DNA of 29,752 nt from a virus. The notes below the pieces were generated by a model. It did no database searches and was not told where the DNA came from. It saw only the letters and a program-made list of their open reading frames with translations. Location: positions 1 through 29,752 of the IMG/VR virus record IMGVR_UViG_3300042945_000585; one strand, 5' to 3'. Shown in pieces: positions 12,071-20,025 of this stretch (positions within the stretch are counted from its first letter, which is position 1; the number at the start of each line of letters is the position of its first letter). The translations under genes were made by a program, and so were the position numbers.

Positions 12071-12718
12071 TTAGAACGGGATTTGGTTGCCGTCCGCGTC
12101 GGTGCTGTCGGCAGCCTTGCCCTGCGGTGCCGAAGACGCACCACGGAACTCCCGGCTTGCCCGGATCTTCTCCTGCAACCACTCCGGCAGTTCGCTGAAC
12201 TGGCCACCTTCGCCCTGCTCAATCTCGTAGAACACATGGTCGTTCTCGGTCTTGGCAGGAGCCTTCATCGACTTGGGCAGCTTGGCGATGCCTTGAATCG
12301 CGCAGTAGTTGCGCCCTGCTTGGCTGGTCTTGTGAACCAAGGTGAGCAAGCAAGCCTTGCCCAAGAGGTTCTTGAGGCTGAAGCTGGCAAGCTCTTTGCT
12401 GGTGAACGCCTGACCGCGCCAAGTTTCGAGGTGCTTCCGCAGGGTGGCACGCTCTCCTAGGCTGCGGGTGAGTTCGATGGAAACGACCATCGGCTTCGTC
12501 ACCTTGGTCGTCTTGCCGTTCTCCGTCACCTCGCCTTCGATGGTCTGTTCCGGCAATTCAAATGCCAAACGCAGTTTGGGGGTGTTCTTTGTCTCGCCGT
12601 CCCAGGTCACTTCCTGGGTTCCGAGATCGACCAAGCTGAATAGAACGCCAACGGTTGCTCCGGCTTCGGGCAACTGGCGTTCCGTGTTTTTGGATGTTTC
12701 ACTGATGGTTAGGCTCAT
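12071..12718 (-). CDS. probable ssDNA-binding/recombination accessory protein, 215 aa
   Basis: The protein is beta-rich in its first half (GVLFSLVDLGTQEVTWDGE, PKLRLAFELPEQTIEGEV). Its long middle contains the region from SLGERATLRKHLETWRGQAF to LLGKACLLTLVHK, and a flexible Gly/Ala/Gln tail ends in DADGNQIPF. An acidic tail ending IPF/IPY is typical of single-stranded-DNA-binding proteins, where it contacts partners. Phage proteins of this size placed directly before a Cas4-type nuclease are usually annotated as SSB-like. AAAGG lies about 10 nt before the ATG. The SSB role is an inference from the tail and the position. Confidence 0.55.
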   Translation of the reverse strand: MSLTISETSKNTERQLPEAGATVGVLFSLVDLGTQEVTWDGETKNTPKLRLAFELPEQTIEGEVTENGKTTKVTKPMVVSIELTRSLGERATLRKHLETWRGQAFTSKELASFSLKNLLGKACLLTLVHKTSQAGRNYCAIQGIAKLPKSMKAPAKTENDHVFYEIEQGEGGQFSELPEWLQEKIRASREFRGASSAPQGKAADSTDADGNQIPF

Positions 12719-12732
12719 GTTATTTTACCTTT

Positions 12733-13167
12733 CTATATTTGGTTTGGGTTTAGTGGTGTGGAAGGCAGTACGAAGCCCTGGGCTACGGTTGTGGCAACGG
12801 GTGCGGTATGGACTATGTCCACGGTGAAATTGGGAGGGGCGATATGTCGGGCGATCTCGCAAAGGTCGTCGGCCTGGACGATGGCCAGCCACTTCTTCTC
12901 GCCGTTGCGCCGAAAAAACACTGCCGGGATCTTGCCATCTGGTGCATCGGACTTGGCCTGCCGCATCCATTCCTCCGGCTTGACCTGCTGGCAACGCTTG
13001 ACCTCAACGTGAAATGGGAAATTCCCACAGACCACATCCCCCGAACCGCCCTCTGGATTACCGGCGTACTGCTGTGTGCGCCGCGCTTTTTGCCAGCCCT
13101 GCTCGCGCAGGTATGATGCAAACTCCCTCTCCCCTGCCGCCCCCTTGCGCCTTGAATTGATTGCCAT
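12733..13167 (-). CDS. Hjc/VRR-type PD-(D/E)XK endonuclease, 144 aa
   Basis: The archaeal-Hjc-like core is compact and clear. INSRRKGAAGEREFASYLRE carries the helix glutamate E13. RTQQYAG is followed by GSGDVV with D44, and FHVEVKRCQ supplies E55-x-K57. This is the classic E...D...E-x-K set of Holliday-junction-resolvase-type nucleases, which many phages carry instead of RusA. It could resolve recombination or replication intermediates before packaging. The last 40 residues are Pro/Thr/Val-rich and extend beyond the core. It lies just before the SSB-like gene, in line with a recombination module. Confidence 0.75.
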   Translation of the reverse strand: MAINSRRKGAAGEREFASYLREQGWQKARRTQQYAGNPEGGSGDVVCGNFPFHVEVKRCQQVKPEEWMRQAKSDAPDGKIPAVFFRRNGEKKWLAIVQADDLCEIARHIAPPNFTVDIVHTAPVATTVAQGFVLPSTPLNPNQI

Positions 13168-13203
13168 CGCCCGACCCTAGCGGGGATGTCAAAACCTAGT
13201 CAA

Positions 13204-13383
13204 CTACTTTTTTGCGTCCTCGTCAAAGCACTCCAGCAACCCCGCACCGGTCATCTTCTTGGCCACCTGCGGGTTCTCCCGCAACCATTCGGCGGCCTCC
13301 TCGACCGAGTTCATCTTATTGACGGCGTTCTCGAAGATACGCCATGCCTCCTTGGAGGTTAGAGATCGCTTAATATACGCCAT
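13204..13383 (-). CDS. hypothetical protein, 59 aa
   Basis: ATG 13383 (MAYIKRSLTSKEAWRIFENA) is preferred to a TTG at 13428. It has AGGG upstream and a modest 25-nt overlap with the end of the nuclease gene. The protein is helical with two blocks (WRIFENAVNKMNSVEEAAEW and NPQVAKKMTGAGLLECFDED). No family is recognised. A small helical DNA-binding or adaptor protein is possible. About 36 nt separate it from the Hjc-type nuclease gene. Confidence 0.5.
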   Translation of the reverse strand: MAYIKRSLTSKEAWRIFENAVNKMNSVEEAAEWLRENPQVAKKMTGAGLLECFDEDAKK

Positions 13384-13736
13384 GAAGACCCTGTGCGGAT
13401 TGATGCCTTGTAATTCTTGCCTTTGCAATCCCTTGGGTTCACGATCCAGAACAGATCGTCATCCATTCCCCACAAAATAAAAACATCGACCCCTCCAGAA
13501 TAAAGCCTCTTTGAACTAAGACCCTTGCAGGTCATAAAGCCATACCTGTTCCGATCTGGGTCTTTCCGCTCGGATGTCTTGACCTGGATGCGGATAAACC
13601 GCTTGCGCTTCTCGGCCACCAGGTCATACCCGCAAAAATCCTCAAGCGGAGTCAGCACTTGATAGCCCAGCCGCAACAAGGCTCCGGCCACCCTGGCCAC
13701 CCCGACTGCTCCTATCTGGCGGTTGGATAATTTCAT
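13359..13736 (-). CDS. PDDEXK_5-like nuclease-fold protein, 125 aa
   Basis: The sequence follows the pattern of small PD-(D/E)XK proteins. An N-terminal helix RQIGAVGVARVAGALLRLGY is followed by a strand, then GYDLVAEKRKRFIRIQVKTS with D38 and Q51-x-K53 (Q in place of the more usual E). The rest (GGVDVFILWGMDDDLFWIVN) completes the alpha-beta core. This group is linked to homing-type or restriction-related nucleases; here it heads the early operon. A divergent plus-strand gene starts 37 nt away. No Shine-Dalgarno is visible before the ATG. Confidence 0.65.
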   Translation of the reverse strand: MKLSNRQIGAVGVARVAGALLRLGYQVLTPLEDFCGYDLVAEKRKRFIRIQVKTSERKDPDRNRYGFMTCKGLSSKRLYSGGVDVFILWGMDDDLFWIVNPRDCKGKNYKASIRTGSSWRILSDL

Positions 13737-13773
13737 GCTTGACTAGGTGGCGCGAATGCTGGAGTTTTTACAC

Positions 13774-14115
13774 ATGAAAGCAACACTATTCCTAATGGCG
13801 GTGCTGGTGGCACCGGTGATGGGGGAGGATGAAATGGATGATTTCATGGGCGGTGTTTACGATAAGCCTGGGATTTATGCGAAAACCTCAAATGTTGCTA
13901 TTGGCGATGGGATTGTTATTCGATCTGGAGACACATTTTTTACAGATGAAGGCATTTGCAGGAAGGCGGGATCTTTCTACTTCAATGAAAAAGATATTGT
14001 ATTAAGCACTGGCAATTCTTTTATATCAGACAAAAACTTCACCGCGAAATCCGGCAATGTGTATGTGGGAACTGGCGGGTTTTCAGTTCTTACAGATTCA
14101 GTAATTTTCAAATAA
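13774..14115 (+). CDS. secreted protein with five 14-residue repeats, 113 aa, antisense cargo gene
   Basis: ATG 13774 is preceded by GGAG 9 nt upstream and begins a signal peptide (MKATLFLMAVLVAPVMG, cleavage probably after G17). An acidic segment (EDEMDDF) follows. Residues 38-107 consist of five back-to-back 14-residue units beginning T38, G52, G66, G80 and G94. Examples are GDTFFTDEGICRKA, GSFYFNEKDIVLST and GNSFISDKNFTAKS. This predicts a small beta-solenoid exported to the periplasm or beyond. It is the only plus-strand gene in the minus-strand bulk of the window, its stop abuts the muramidase stop, and 37 nt separate it from the divergent nuclease gene. It looks like a cargo (moron) gene; no function is known. 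Confidence 0.65.
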   Translation: MKATLFLMAVLVAPVMGEDEMDDFMGGVYDKPGIYAKTSNVAIGDGIVIRSGDTFFTDEGICRKAGSFYFNEKDIVLSTGNSFISDKNFTAKSGNVYVGTGGFSVLTDSVIFK

Positions 14116-14835
14116 TCAAACAGATCCAAAAAGACCAAGCCTATTGTTAATTCTGTTTTCAAGACCCTGAAGGAATTTCCTTCTTGCAGGATTTTTTCGC
14201 GCCATTGCGTATTCGTCCCGAAGTTGGGCTTGGCTTGCAGCTTTCATTAGCGCACCAGGCTGGACCGTGCCGATTGCCTGCAAGGTCTGTGGGCCAAGCC
14301 TTCCGTCAACGGAAACCTTTTGGCCAAGGCTATTAAGACCTTGCTGAATGTATTTGGTTGCACCACCAGCGCCACGGTTGAAGGCCATATCCTGAACAAA
14401 TGCCTGCATTTCCTGTGGCATTCTGTCAACAATAGGGGCGGTGTACTTCCTGATGTATTTTGCGGCCTCAATTTCGCGTTGTTCCGGCGGCAAATTGGCA
14501 AGTCTTCTGGCTTCACCGGGGTGGAATTTGTCATTGATTCCGGCAACCTCATAGGTTCCGCCCATGTCGCCGGAAGGAAGTTTGTAAACCGTGATGTTGC
14601 CAGCCTTGTCCCTTCTGGCCTCCATGCTTACTGTCTGGAGCGCGGCAGGCAGAAGGGGATCAATCTCTTGTGATACCGGAGTTGCTTGTTGGTATAGTGG
14701 TTCCTGTCTTTTCATCGCCATATCCTCCACTTTTGAAATTGGCTCAAGCTCTTTGCGGATGGCCATATTACGAGATTTTTCCTCAATTTGGCCAAATCCA
14801 CGCCCAACAGATCCAGATATGTCAAATCTGGCCAT
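14116..14835 (-). CDS. virion-type muramidase/transglycosylase, GH108-like, 239 aa
   Basis: Residues 70-240 carry a lysozyme-like module. SMEARRDKAGNITVYKLPSG holds the probable catalytic E72. GGTYEVAGINDKFHPGEA follows, then FVQDMAFNRGAGGATKYIQQ and VDGRLGPQTLQAIGTV. The last two are the hallmark of GH108-type proteins, whose second half resembles a peptidoglycan-binding domain. The first 65 residues are a polar leader suited to packing in the virion. It is coupled (TAATG) to the last ejection-type protein, so it probably enters with the DNA to open the cell wall, though it could also serve in lysis. Confidence 0.65.
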   Translation of the reverse strand: MARFDISGSVGRGFGQIEEKSRNMAIRKELEPISKVEDMAMKRQEPLYQQATPVSQEIDPLLPAALQTVSMEARRDKAGNITVYKLPSGDMGGTYEVAGINDKFHPGEARRLANLPPEQREIEAAKYIRKYTAPIVDRMPQEMQAFVQDMAFNRGAGGATKYIQQGLNSLGQKVSVDGRLGPQTLQAIGTVQPGALMKAASQAQLRDEYAMARKNPARRKFLQGLENRINNRLGLFGSV

Positions 14836-16913
14836 TATTTACCTATCTTTTTTGAGATTTCCTGTTTTCTAAGCTGTTCGGCAATTTCTGCAAGATCCTG
14901 ATCGTTGTCTTCTTTTGCTATGTTTGAAAGTGTGGTTATTGCACCAGGGATTGCTTCTGTTGGTATTTTGGAATTTTCTGCAAGCCATTTTACATACTTC
15001 GGATTTGTAAATGCCTTGGCTGAAGCTCTGGATAGTGCGGAGGCTGTTAATAGACCCGTGATAAGCTTGTATTGCCCCGCCGCAACAGCCGTTGCCAATA
15101 CGGCAAGCGTTGCTGGCTGTACTCCTGCGGCAGCAGTTCCACTTGGATTTGCCAGAACCTTGGAGCCTTCCCGAATCATGGACGCTGTTTCTGCTATTTT
15201 ATCTAGGTTTTTCCTGTAATCAGACCCGAATCTGTTGAACAAGACCTGCTTTGCCTCCGGGCTTAATTTGTTCCAGTTGGTCAAAAATCTTTCAGTGCTG
15301 AAAACATCGCCAAGCTCGTCCTGCTGTCCTGGGAGAGCCTTGCCCATCTTCGATATAAATGAAGACGCAACTGCTTTTTGCTCTGGCTTCGGCAAGCTCT
15401 GCATGACGGCCCTGAGTCTTGTTGCCCCAAGCTCGGTTCCCTCAAAAGCCGCCCTATAAATTTTTTCAGGCTCGTTTTTATTTATGAATCCCTGAAGCTT
15501 ATCAATTCTTTCGTGAAAAGATTTTGTGTATTTATTGGCCCTGCTCAGTGCAGTAAGAGCATCAGCACCTGATTCCCTTGCCGCCTCCCTTAAATCATCG
15601 CTAATTGCACCATAAATTTTTTTGTATGTTGCTTGTTGTACATTTGAGGCAAGATTTACGGATGACATTTTTTGGCCTATTCTTGACCTTAATTCCTTCA
15701 GGGCTGAAAATGGAATATCTCCCTCTGCATTCAAAAGATCAGATTCAAGATCATTTTTAAGCAAAGTTATTTCTTCGTTGCTAATTAACTGATTGCGCGA
15801 TAACGCAGGCGCGCCCTCGATGGGTCTGGATAATTTCTCAAGCGCCGCATATGTATTTTTTGCTTTTACCGGCTTAAATTTGGGTATGTATTCATCAAGT
15901 TTATTATATAATCCTGATTCAATCGCCCTTGATCTTGGAACAAAAATATCCTCAACACCACGTTGGATGCCAGCACCGGCAACAGTAGGCTCCTTTACCT
16001 TCGAAAGCTTTTCTGCAACCTCTTTGACTCTTTGCCCAACTTCGGCCTGCTGTGTCATTGCCTTTTCTCGCATTACTCCGATTGCACCAGGTATTCTTCC
16101 AAGACTGCTTTCCATGCCCTGAACAAGTGTCTTGCCAGTTGCCTGTCCAGCGGAAGGGGTTGTGCCTGCCTGTGCAAATGCCTCTATGTTTCTTCGGATT
16201 TCTTCTTGTGTCGCGCCAGCCCTTCCTGCGGCTCGCAAGGCCGCGCCGGAAATAGGCGCAACCGATGGTGCCAATGCGCCAGCAAGTCCGGCGACAGTCT
16301 GCCCAATCGGACCAGCCCCGCTTTCCTCGGCAAATGATGCTCCAGTTGCCCCCGCAAGCCCAGAAATGGCCTGCATGGCTGGCCTTTCCGTCAAAACCTG
16401 ACCCACCCTTTGTGCGACAGGCGAAACGCTTTGCATCGCAAGTTTTCCGGCACCCATCGGTCCAATAAGCCCGGTAGTAGTTTCGACCGCCTGCTGTGCA
16501 AATCTTTCTGTCGGAGTTGCTGGTCGTGGCAAACCTATGTCGGTTTTTATCTCCTCAAGCAATTCATTAAGAGGCTTCCCACGCCCGGTTAGCGAGGAAT
16601 AAACCCTTGATCCAATATCTGTAAGAAATCCTGCCGTTGCTCCTGCAACTGCTCCTGGCGCAGCCCCAACGCCACCAACCATTGCACCGATTCCGGCACC
16701 AGTTAAAGCCCCCAAAGTTGTGGGAGTCATCGCTGCCCTTGCGGTCAGTCCTGCCTGCCTTGCGGCGTAATCTCCAATTCCTTCAGGAGAAACTGCGGAC
16801 TTTGCCTCGGAATAGTCTTGTACGACTTTTTGAGCTATTTGGTTCTGCTGGTCTTCTGAAAGACCTTCTGGAACCTCAATTTTTCCGATACCTTCAATTT
16901 CTATGAAAGCCAT
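14835..16913 (-). CDS. internal virion/ejection-type protein, 692 aa
   Basis: It begins MAFIEIEGIGKIEVPEGLSE, the short I-E-x-x-G-x-G-x-I/V-E-V-P/D leader common to large phage internal virion proteins. Several Ala/Gly-rich, weakly hydrophobic stretches follow (GALTGAGIGAMVGGVGAAPG from about 71; another near residues 605-625), then long amphipathic helices. Such proteins are packed under the portal and form a channel for DNA after attachment. No enzymatic motif is visible. It ends just before the muramidase and is coupled at both ends by TAATG. The DNA is clearly AT-richer than the adhesin and nozzle genes. Confidence 0.6.
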   Translation of the reverse strand: MAFIEIEGIGKIEVPEGLSEDQQNQIAQKVVQDYSEAKSAVSPEGIGDYAARQAGLTARAAMTPTTLGALTGAGIGAMVGGVGAAPGAVAGATAGFLTDIGSRVYSSLTGRGKPLNELLEEIKTDIGLPRPATPTERFAQQAVETTTGLIGPMGAGKLAMQSVSPVAQRVGQVLTERPAMQAISGLAGATGASFAEESGAGPIGQTVAGLAGALAPSVAPISGAALRAAGRAGATQEEIRRNIEAFAQAGTTPSAGQATGKTLVQGMESSLGRIPGAIGVMREKAMTQQAEVGQRVKEVAEKLSKVKEPTVAGAGIQRGVEDIFVPRSRAIESGLYNKLDEYIPKFKPVKAKNTYAALEKLSRPIEGAPALSRNQLISNEEITLLKNDLESDLLNAEGDIPFSALKELRSRIGQKMSSVNLASNVQQATYKKIYGAISDDLREAARESGADALTALSRANKYTKSFHERIDKLQGFINKNEPEKIYRAAFEGTELGATRLRAVMQSLPKPEQKAVASSFISKMGKALPGQQDELGDVFSTERFLTNWNKLSPEAKQVLFNRFGSDYRKNLDKIAETASMIREGSKVLANPSGTAAAGVQPATLAVLATAVAAGQYKLITGLLTASALSRASAKAFTNPKYVKWLAENSKIPTEAIPGAITTLSNIAKEDNDQDLAEIAEQLRKQEISKKIGK

Positions 16914-17887
16914 TATTTAGCCCGTATTACTTGTCCAGATGGATCTATCGAATATCTTCCAACAACACCAGAACTTTGACCACCTGCCTGTGGTTGTTGT
17001 TGCTGTCTAGCACCCTCATCGCTGATTGCGCCCATTTGAAGGGATCGAGGAATCTCAAATCCGGCCTCTTGATACGCCTGCAATTTGTCTAGATATTCAC
17101 GCCTTCTTTGGTTTGCAAAAATCTCAAGTCTTTGGGCAAAATCACCTGTATATGGATCACCCATTTCCTGTAAAAATCTTTTAGCCTCCTGTTCAGTTAC
17201 TGCCGCACCCGACCTGGCCTTTAGAATTTGGTTTCTAACTCCGGCATACGCCTGATTCATCTGCGTAAAATCAGGGCTTTGGCCGAATGCGGCTAATCCT
17301 GCCTGAACTCTTCCGGTAACGGGACCATATAGATTCGGGCTAGTTGTTTCCATTGCCTTTGTGCTAAGATCAACAAGATTTTTGTATTCCACAAGTTCTT
17401 CAGCTTGTTTGATTGGAAGTTTCTTAAAATTATCTTTTACGTTCTTAAACTGCATATCGCGCACGGCTTCCAGTGCGGATGCGCTATACATATCGCCAAC
17501 CTGTTTTGCCTGATCGATCTGCTGGTTAATTGAGGCCAGGCGTTGCGCCCCCATTTGAGTTCTGCGATTCAGAATCTCGTTTACCTGCTCTTCCGGCACC
17601 ACGGTTGGTATCGCACCAAGCCCCTCAACCTGCCTTGTTCCGCCAAGCTCTCCAAGGCGCGCATAAGCAGCAGCCTTTCTTCCGGTTGTGGCACTCGGAT
17701 CTTGAAGCGCCATAAGCTCCGCATCAATGGCGGAACCCCTAGCCGACGTATCCTCTCTTTCGAGTTGCATTTGGAGGCTTCTTGCCTGCAATTCTCTTAC
17801 TCTTTGATCAAGTTCTCTTTGGCGGTCTTCCTGCTCGTATTGCTTTGACTGCCATGGAAACGGAAATATTGGTCTTGCTTCAGCCAT
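16913..17887 (-). CDS. internal virion-type coiled-coil protein, 324 aa
   Basis: The first 70 residues after a short hydrophobic leader (ARPIFPFPWQ) are a Gln/Glu/Arg-rich coiled coil (QEDRQRELDQRVRELQARSL). More helices follow with a Gln-rich end (GARQQQQPQAGGQSSG). There is no membrane segment and no catalytic motif. Position between two similar proteins, and composition, mark it as an internal virion or scaffold-like component. It is coupled by TAATG to both neighbours. The DNA is as AT-rich as that of its downstream partner. Confidence 0.5.
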   Translation of the reverse strand: MAEARPIFPFPWQSKQYEQEDRQRELDQRVRELQARSLQMQLEREDTSARGSAIDAELMALQDPSATTGRKAAAYARLGELGGTRQVEGLGAIPTVVPEEQVNEILNRRTQMGAQRLASINQQIDQAKQVGDMYSASALEAVRDMQFKNVKDNFKKLPIKQAEELVEYKNLVDLSTKAMETTSPNLYGPVTGRVQAGLAAFGQSPDFTQMNQAYAGVRNQILKARSGAAVTEQEAKRFLQEMGDPYTGDFAQRLEIFANQRRREYLDKLQAYQEAGFEIPRSLQMGAISDEGARQQQQPQAGGQSSGVVGRYSIDPSGQVIRAK

Positions 17888-19545
17888 TAGATTGCTCCGT
17901 TGTTTTTAATCTTTGAATCCATCCATTTGCGGATAAGTGCCTTAATTTTAGGTTTATTGCGTATTGACTTGGCAATTCTCTCACCATACTCAATGTAATA
18001 GTTTCTAAGATTGTCGGATGCCTTGGTCAGCATCCACTCCCTAAACTGCAACCATTTTGGATTGTCTTCTCCATAAACCTCCCTGGCAACCCAACAGAAA
18101 ATACCGCCGGGGGCGATTTTTCCAATCAATCCTCCTGCACCACCTGCAAAATCTGCAAATGTTTGAGCAGGGCTTTTGTATGTTGATGCAATCGCCTGAG
18201 TCTGCGCCCCATACGTCCTAGCCGCATAATCCGCCTGCGACCCGTAAAGCTTGTTGAACTCGCCCGTCAGCGCCACCGGGATTGCCTGCTCGGCCACCTG
18301 GAAGAAAGGCTGTGCCGTACTCGGAGCCTGACCAAACTGCCCAGGAATAGGCTGAGTCGCCTGAATGAAGTTCTGGAATGCGCCCTGTTGCTGTGCGGTT
18401 CTGGCCTGCGCCAAGTTGGCGATGGACGGCCCACCGGCGATAAAGCCTGCGGCTGCGCCCAAACGTTGCTGGGTGAGCGCATCGCGGAGCGCAAGGTCGC
18501 GGGCTTGAGCTGCGCCTGTGGTTTCGCCGGAAGCCAAGAACTGCTGCGCCGCCCCGAAACGCGCAAGCTTGCGTTGTTCCCCAGCGGCACCCAGCGTGGC
18601 CGCTTCCTGCACTGCCGGTCCCAGACCGAAGATGTTCCCACGGGCGGTCTGCGCCGCGCGGACGGCCTGCTCGTAACCACGCCGCTCCTCTGCGCCGATG
18701 GTCGAACCAAGGCGAAGCTGGTTTAAGGCTTCCTGCTCGATGGTCTGGCGAAGCTGTTCGGTCGGTTCGGTGGTGGTTTCGGGCAAGGGTTCCATCGCCA
18801 TCTGGCGATATTGGCGGCCAAGGCCAACCGCCGTGCGGAATGTGTCTGGGTCGATCTGGCGAAGCTGCTGAGTTGCGCGTTCTTCAGGCAACTGGATATA
18901 TTCGCGGAAAGAGACAATCTGTTTAAGTGCTTCCTCGCTTCCGGGCGCCAAAGGCTTGAAGTTCTGGATCTGGTTGGTGGCATCCGCCACGCCGGACTGA
19001 ACGCTTGTAAGGTCGGACTTCAACTGGTTGACTGTAACTTCGCTTGCGGTGCGGCGTGGGTCGCCTTGTGGCAACTGGTCAAGCAAGGTCTGGGCTGCGT
19101 TCAGCCTTTCGGTAATGCCCGCAATCTGGGCGTTGCCTTGGCCGACAAGCTGGTTTAGGCGGTTGAGCTTGGATTGATTGTAGTCGGCAAGGATCTGGTC
19201 GTCGCTGACCTGGAAGTTTAGGCGTGTCGAAAGGTCTGATGCGCCATAGTTGCGCTCGGAGCCAAGTGCGGATAAAGCCTCGTTGAAGGCCGGACCTGCT
19301 GCCCGTGTCTGCCCATCTCTTCCTCCTCCAATGCCACGGATCTGTTCGGCCAATGCCGTGTAGGTTCTGTCCTTGGAGAGTTGTTCTTCGTATCTTGCCG
19401 TCAATGATTTGATTTGCTCGTCTGCATACTGACGGGCCTGGGCGGCAGCCGCCTCGGCTGCGGCTGCTCTTTGGTTTGCTGCGGCTGCTGCGGCATTTGC
19501 GCCAGCAACCGACTTGTTTATCATTCTTTGGACTTTCGACGACAT
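17887..19545 (-). CDS. internal virion-type protein with CWVAREVYG C-terminal domain, 552 aa
   Basis: An Ala-rich N-terminal coiled coil (GANAAAAAANQRAAAAEAAA) leads into a long helical Gln/Arg/Leu body. The last 70 residues (483-552) form a separate basic domain opening FCWVAREVYGEDNPKWLQFR and ending in a Lys-rich helix. That domain recurs at the ends of many phage virion proteins; its role is not known to me. GGGAG lies about 8 nt before the ATG. The DNA encoding the C-terminal domain, below about 18,180, is clearly AT-richer than the rest of the gene, which suggests that the 3' part was exchanged. Confidence 0.6.
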   Translation of the reverse strand: MSSKVQRMINKSVAGANAAAAAANQRAAAAEAAAAQARQYADEQIKSLTARYEEQLSKDRTYTALAEQIRGIGGGRDGQTRAAGPAFNEALSALGSERNYGASDLSTRLNFQVSDDQILADYNQSKLNRLNQLVGQGNAQIAGITERLNAAQTLLDQLPQGDPRRTASEVTVNQLKSDLTSVQSGVADATNQIQNFKPLAPGSEEALKQIVSFREYIQLPEERATQQLRQIDPDTFRTAVGLGRQYRQMAMEPLPETTTEPTEQLRQTIEQEALNQLRLGSTIGAEERRGYEQAVRAAQTARGNIFGLGPAVQEAATLGAAGEQRKLARFGAAQQFLASGETTGAAQARDLALRDALTQQRLGAAAGFIAGGPSIANLAQARTAQQQGAFQNFIQATQPIPGQFGQAPSTAQPFFQVAEQAIPVALTGEFNKLYGSQADYAARTYGAQTQAIASTYKSPAQTFADFAGGAGGLIGKIAPGGIFCWVAREVYGEDNPKWLQFREWMLTKASDNLRNYYIEYGERIAKSIRNKPKIKALIRKWMDSKIKNNGAI

Positions 19546-19548
19546 ATA

Positions 19549-20025
19549 TCAAGCTCCCATCTTCGGCTGGCTTATGTTCGTGCCAATCGTGCCGTAGTAA
19601 GTTGCCGCCGGTGATTGCGGTCCAAACGCCACGTTCGGCTCGACCGAGGCATAGGGGCTGCGTCCGTAAAGCTGTTCAAACTGGCGAGTCAACTGCGATC
19701 CAAGCCCGCGCTGGAGGGCATAGCCCTGCGGGGATAACTCATAGGAACGGCGCAAGGTTTCAAGGCTACGCTGCGGGCCGTAAAGACGCTCAGTCTCAAG
19801 CCCAGAACGCACCGCCGCCATCTGGTCAAGCGCGGACAACTGGCGTTCCAACTCCCGTTGCTGCGGCATATATTGCATCCGCATCTTGTTTTCCACCGCC
19901 GTCATCTCAGGCAGCTTTTGGATGTAGGTATCGACGTTCATGCGGTAAGCTTCCGCATTGGCCTGAGCCACCTCGCGTGGATTCGGAGGAGGAGGAGGTG
20001 CCGGGATGGATGGTCCGCCGCCCAT
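19549..20025 (-). CDS. probable internal virion protein, 158 aa
   Basis: A short proline run (SIPAPPPPPNPREVAQANAE) is followed by long Gln/Arg-rich helices (MPQQRELERQLSALDQMAAV, ETLRRSYELSPQGYALQRGL). The C-terminus is Gly/Pro/Tyr-rich and less ordered. No family is named. The composition and position between the acetyltransferase-like protein and the larger ejection-type protein fit a small internal virion component. It is coupled upstream by TAATG. Confidence 0.45.
   Translation of the reverse strand: MGGGPSIPAPPPPPNPREVAQANAEAYRMNVDTYIQKLPEMTAVENKMRMQYMPQQRELERQLSALDQMAAVRSGLETERLYGPQRSLETLRRSYELSPQGYALQRGLGSQLTRQFEQLYGRSPYASVEPNVAFGPQSPAATYYGTIGTNISQPKMGA

Noticed and set aside
13737-13773. 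Promoter for the plus-strand secreted protein, starting from TTGACT at 13740
   Set aside because: A -35-like TTGACT is present, but no -10 hexamer is found at the right distance, so no promoter is listed.
18267-18710. Minus-strand frame of 147 codons within the 552-aa virion gene
   Set aside because: It is an out-of-frame shadow rich in Arg, Ser and Pro, in the GC-rich part of a well-supported gene.
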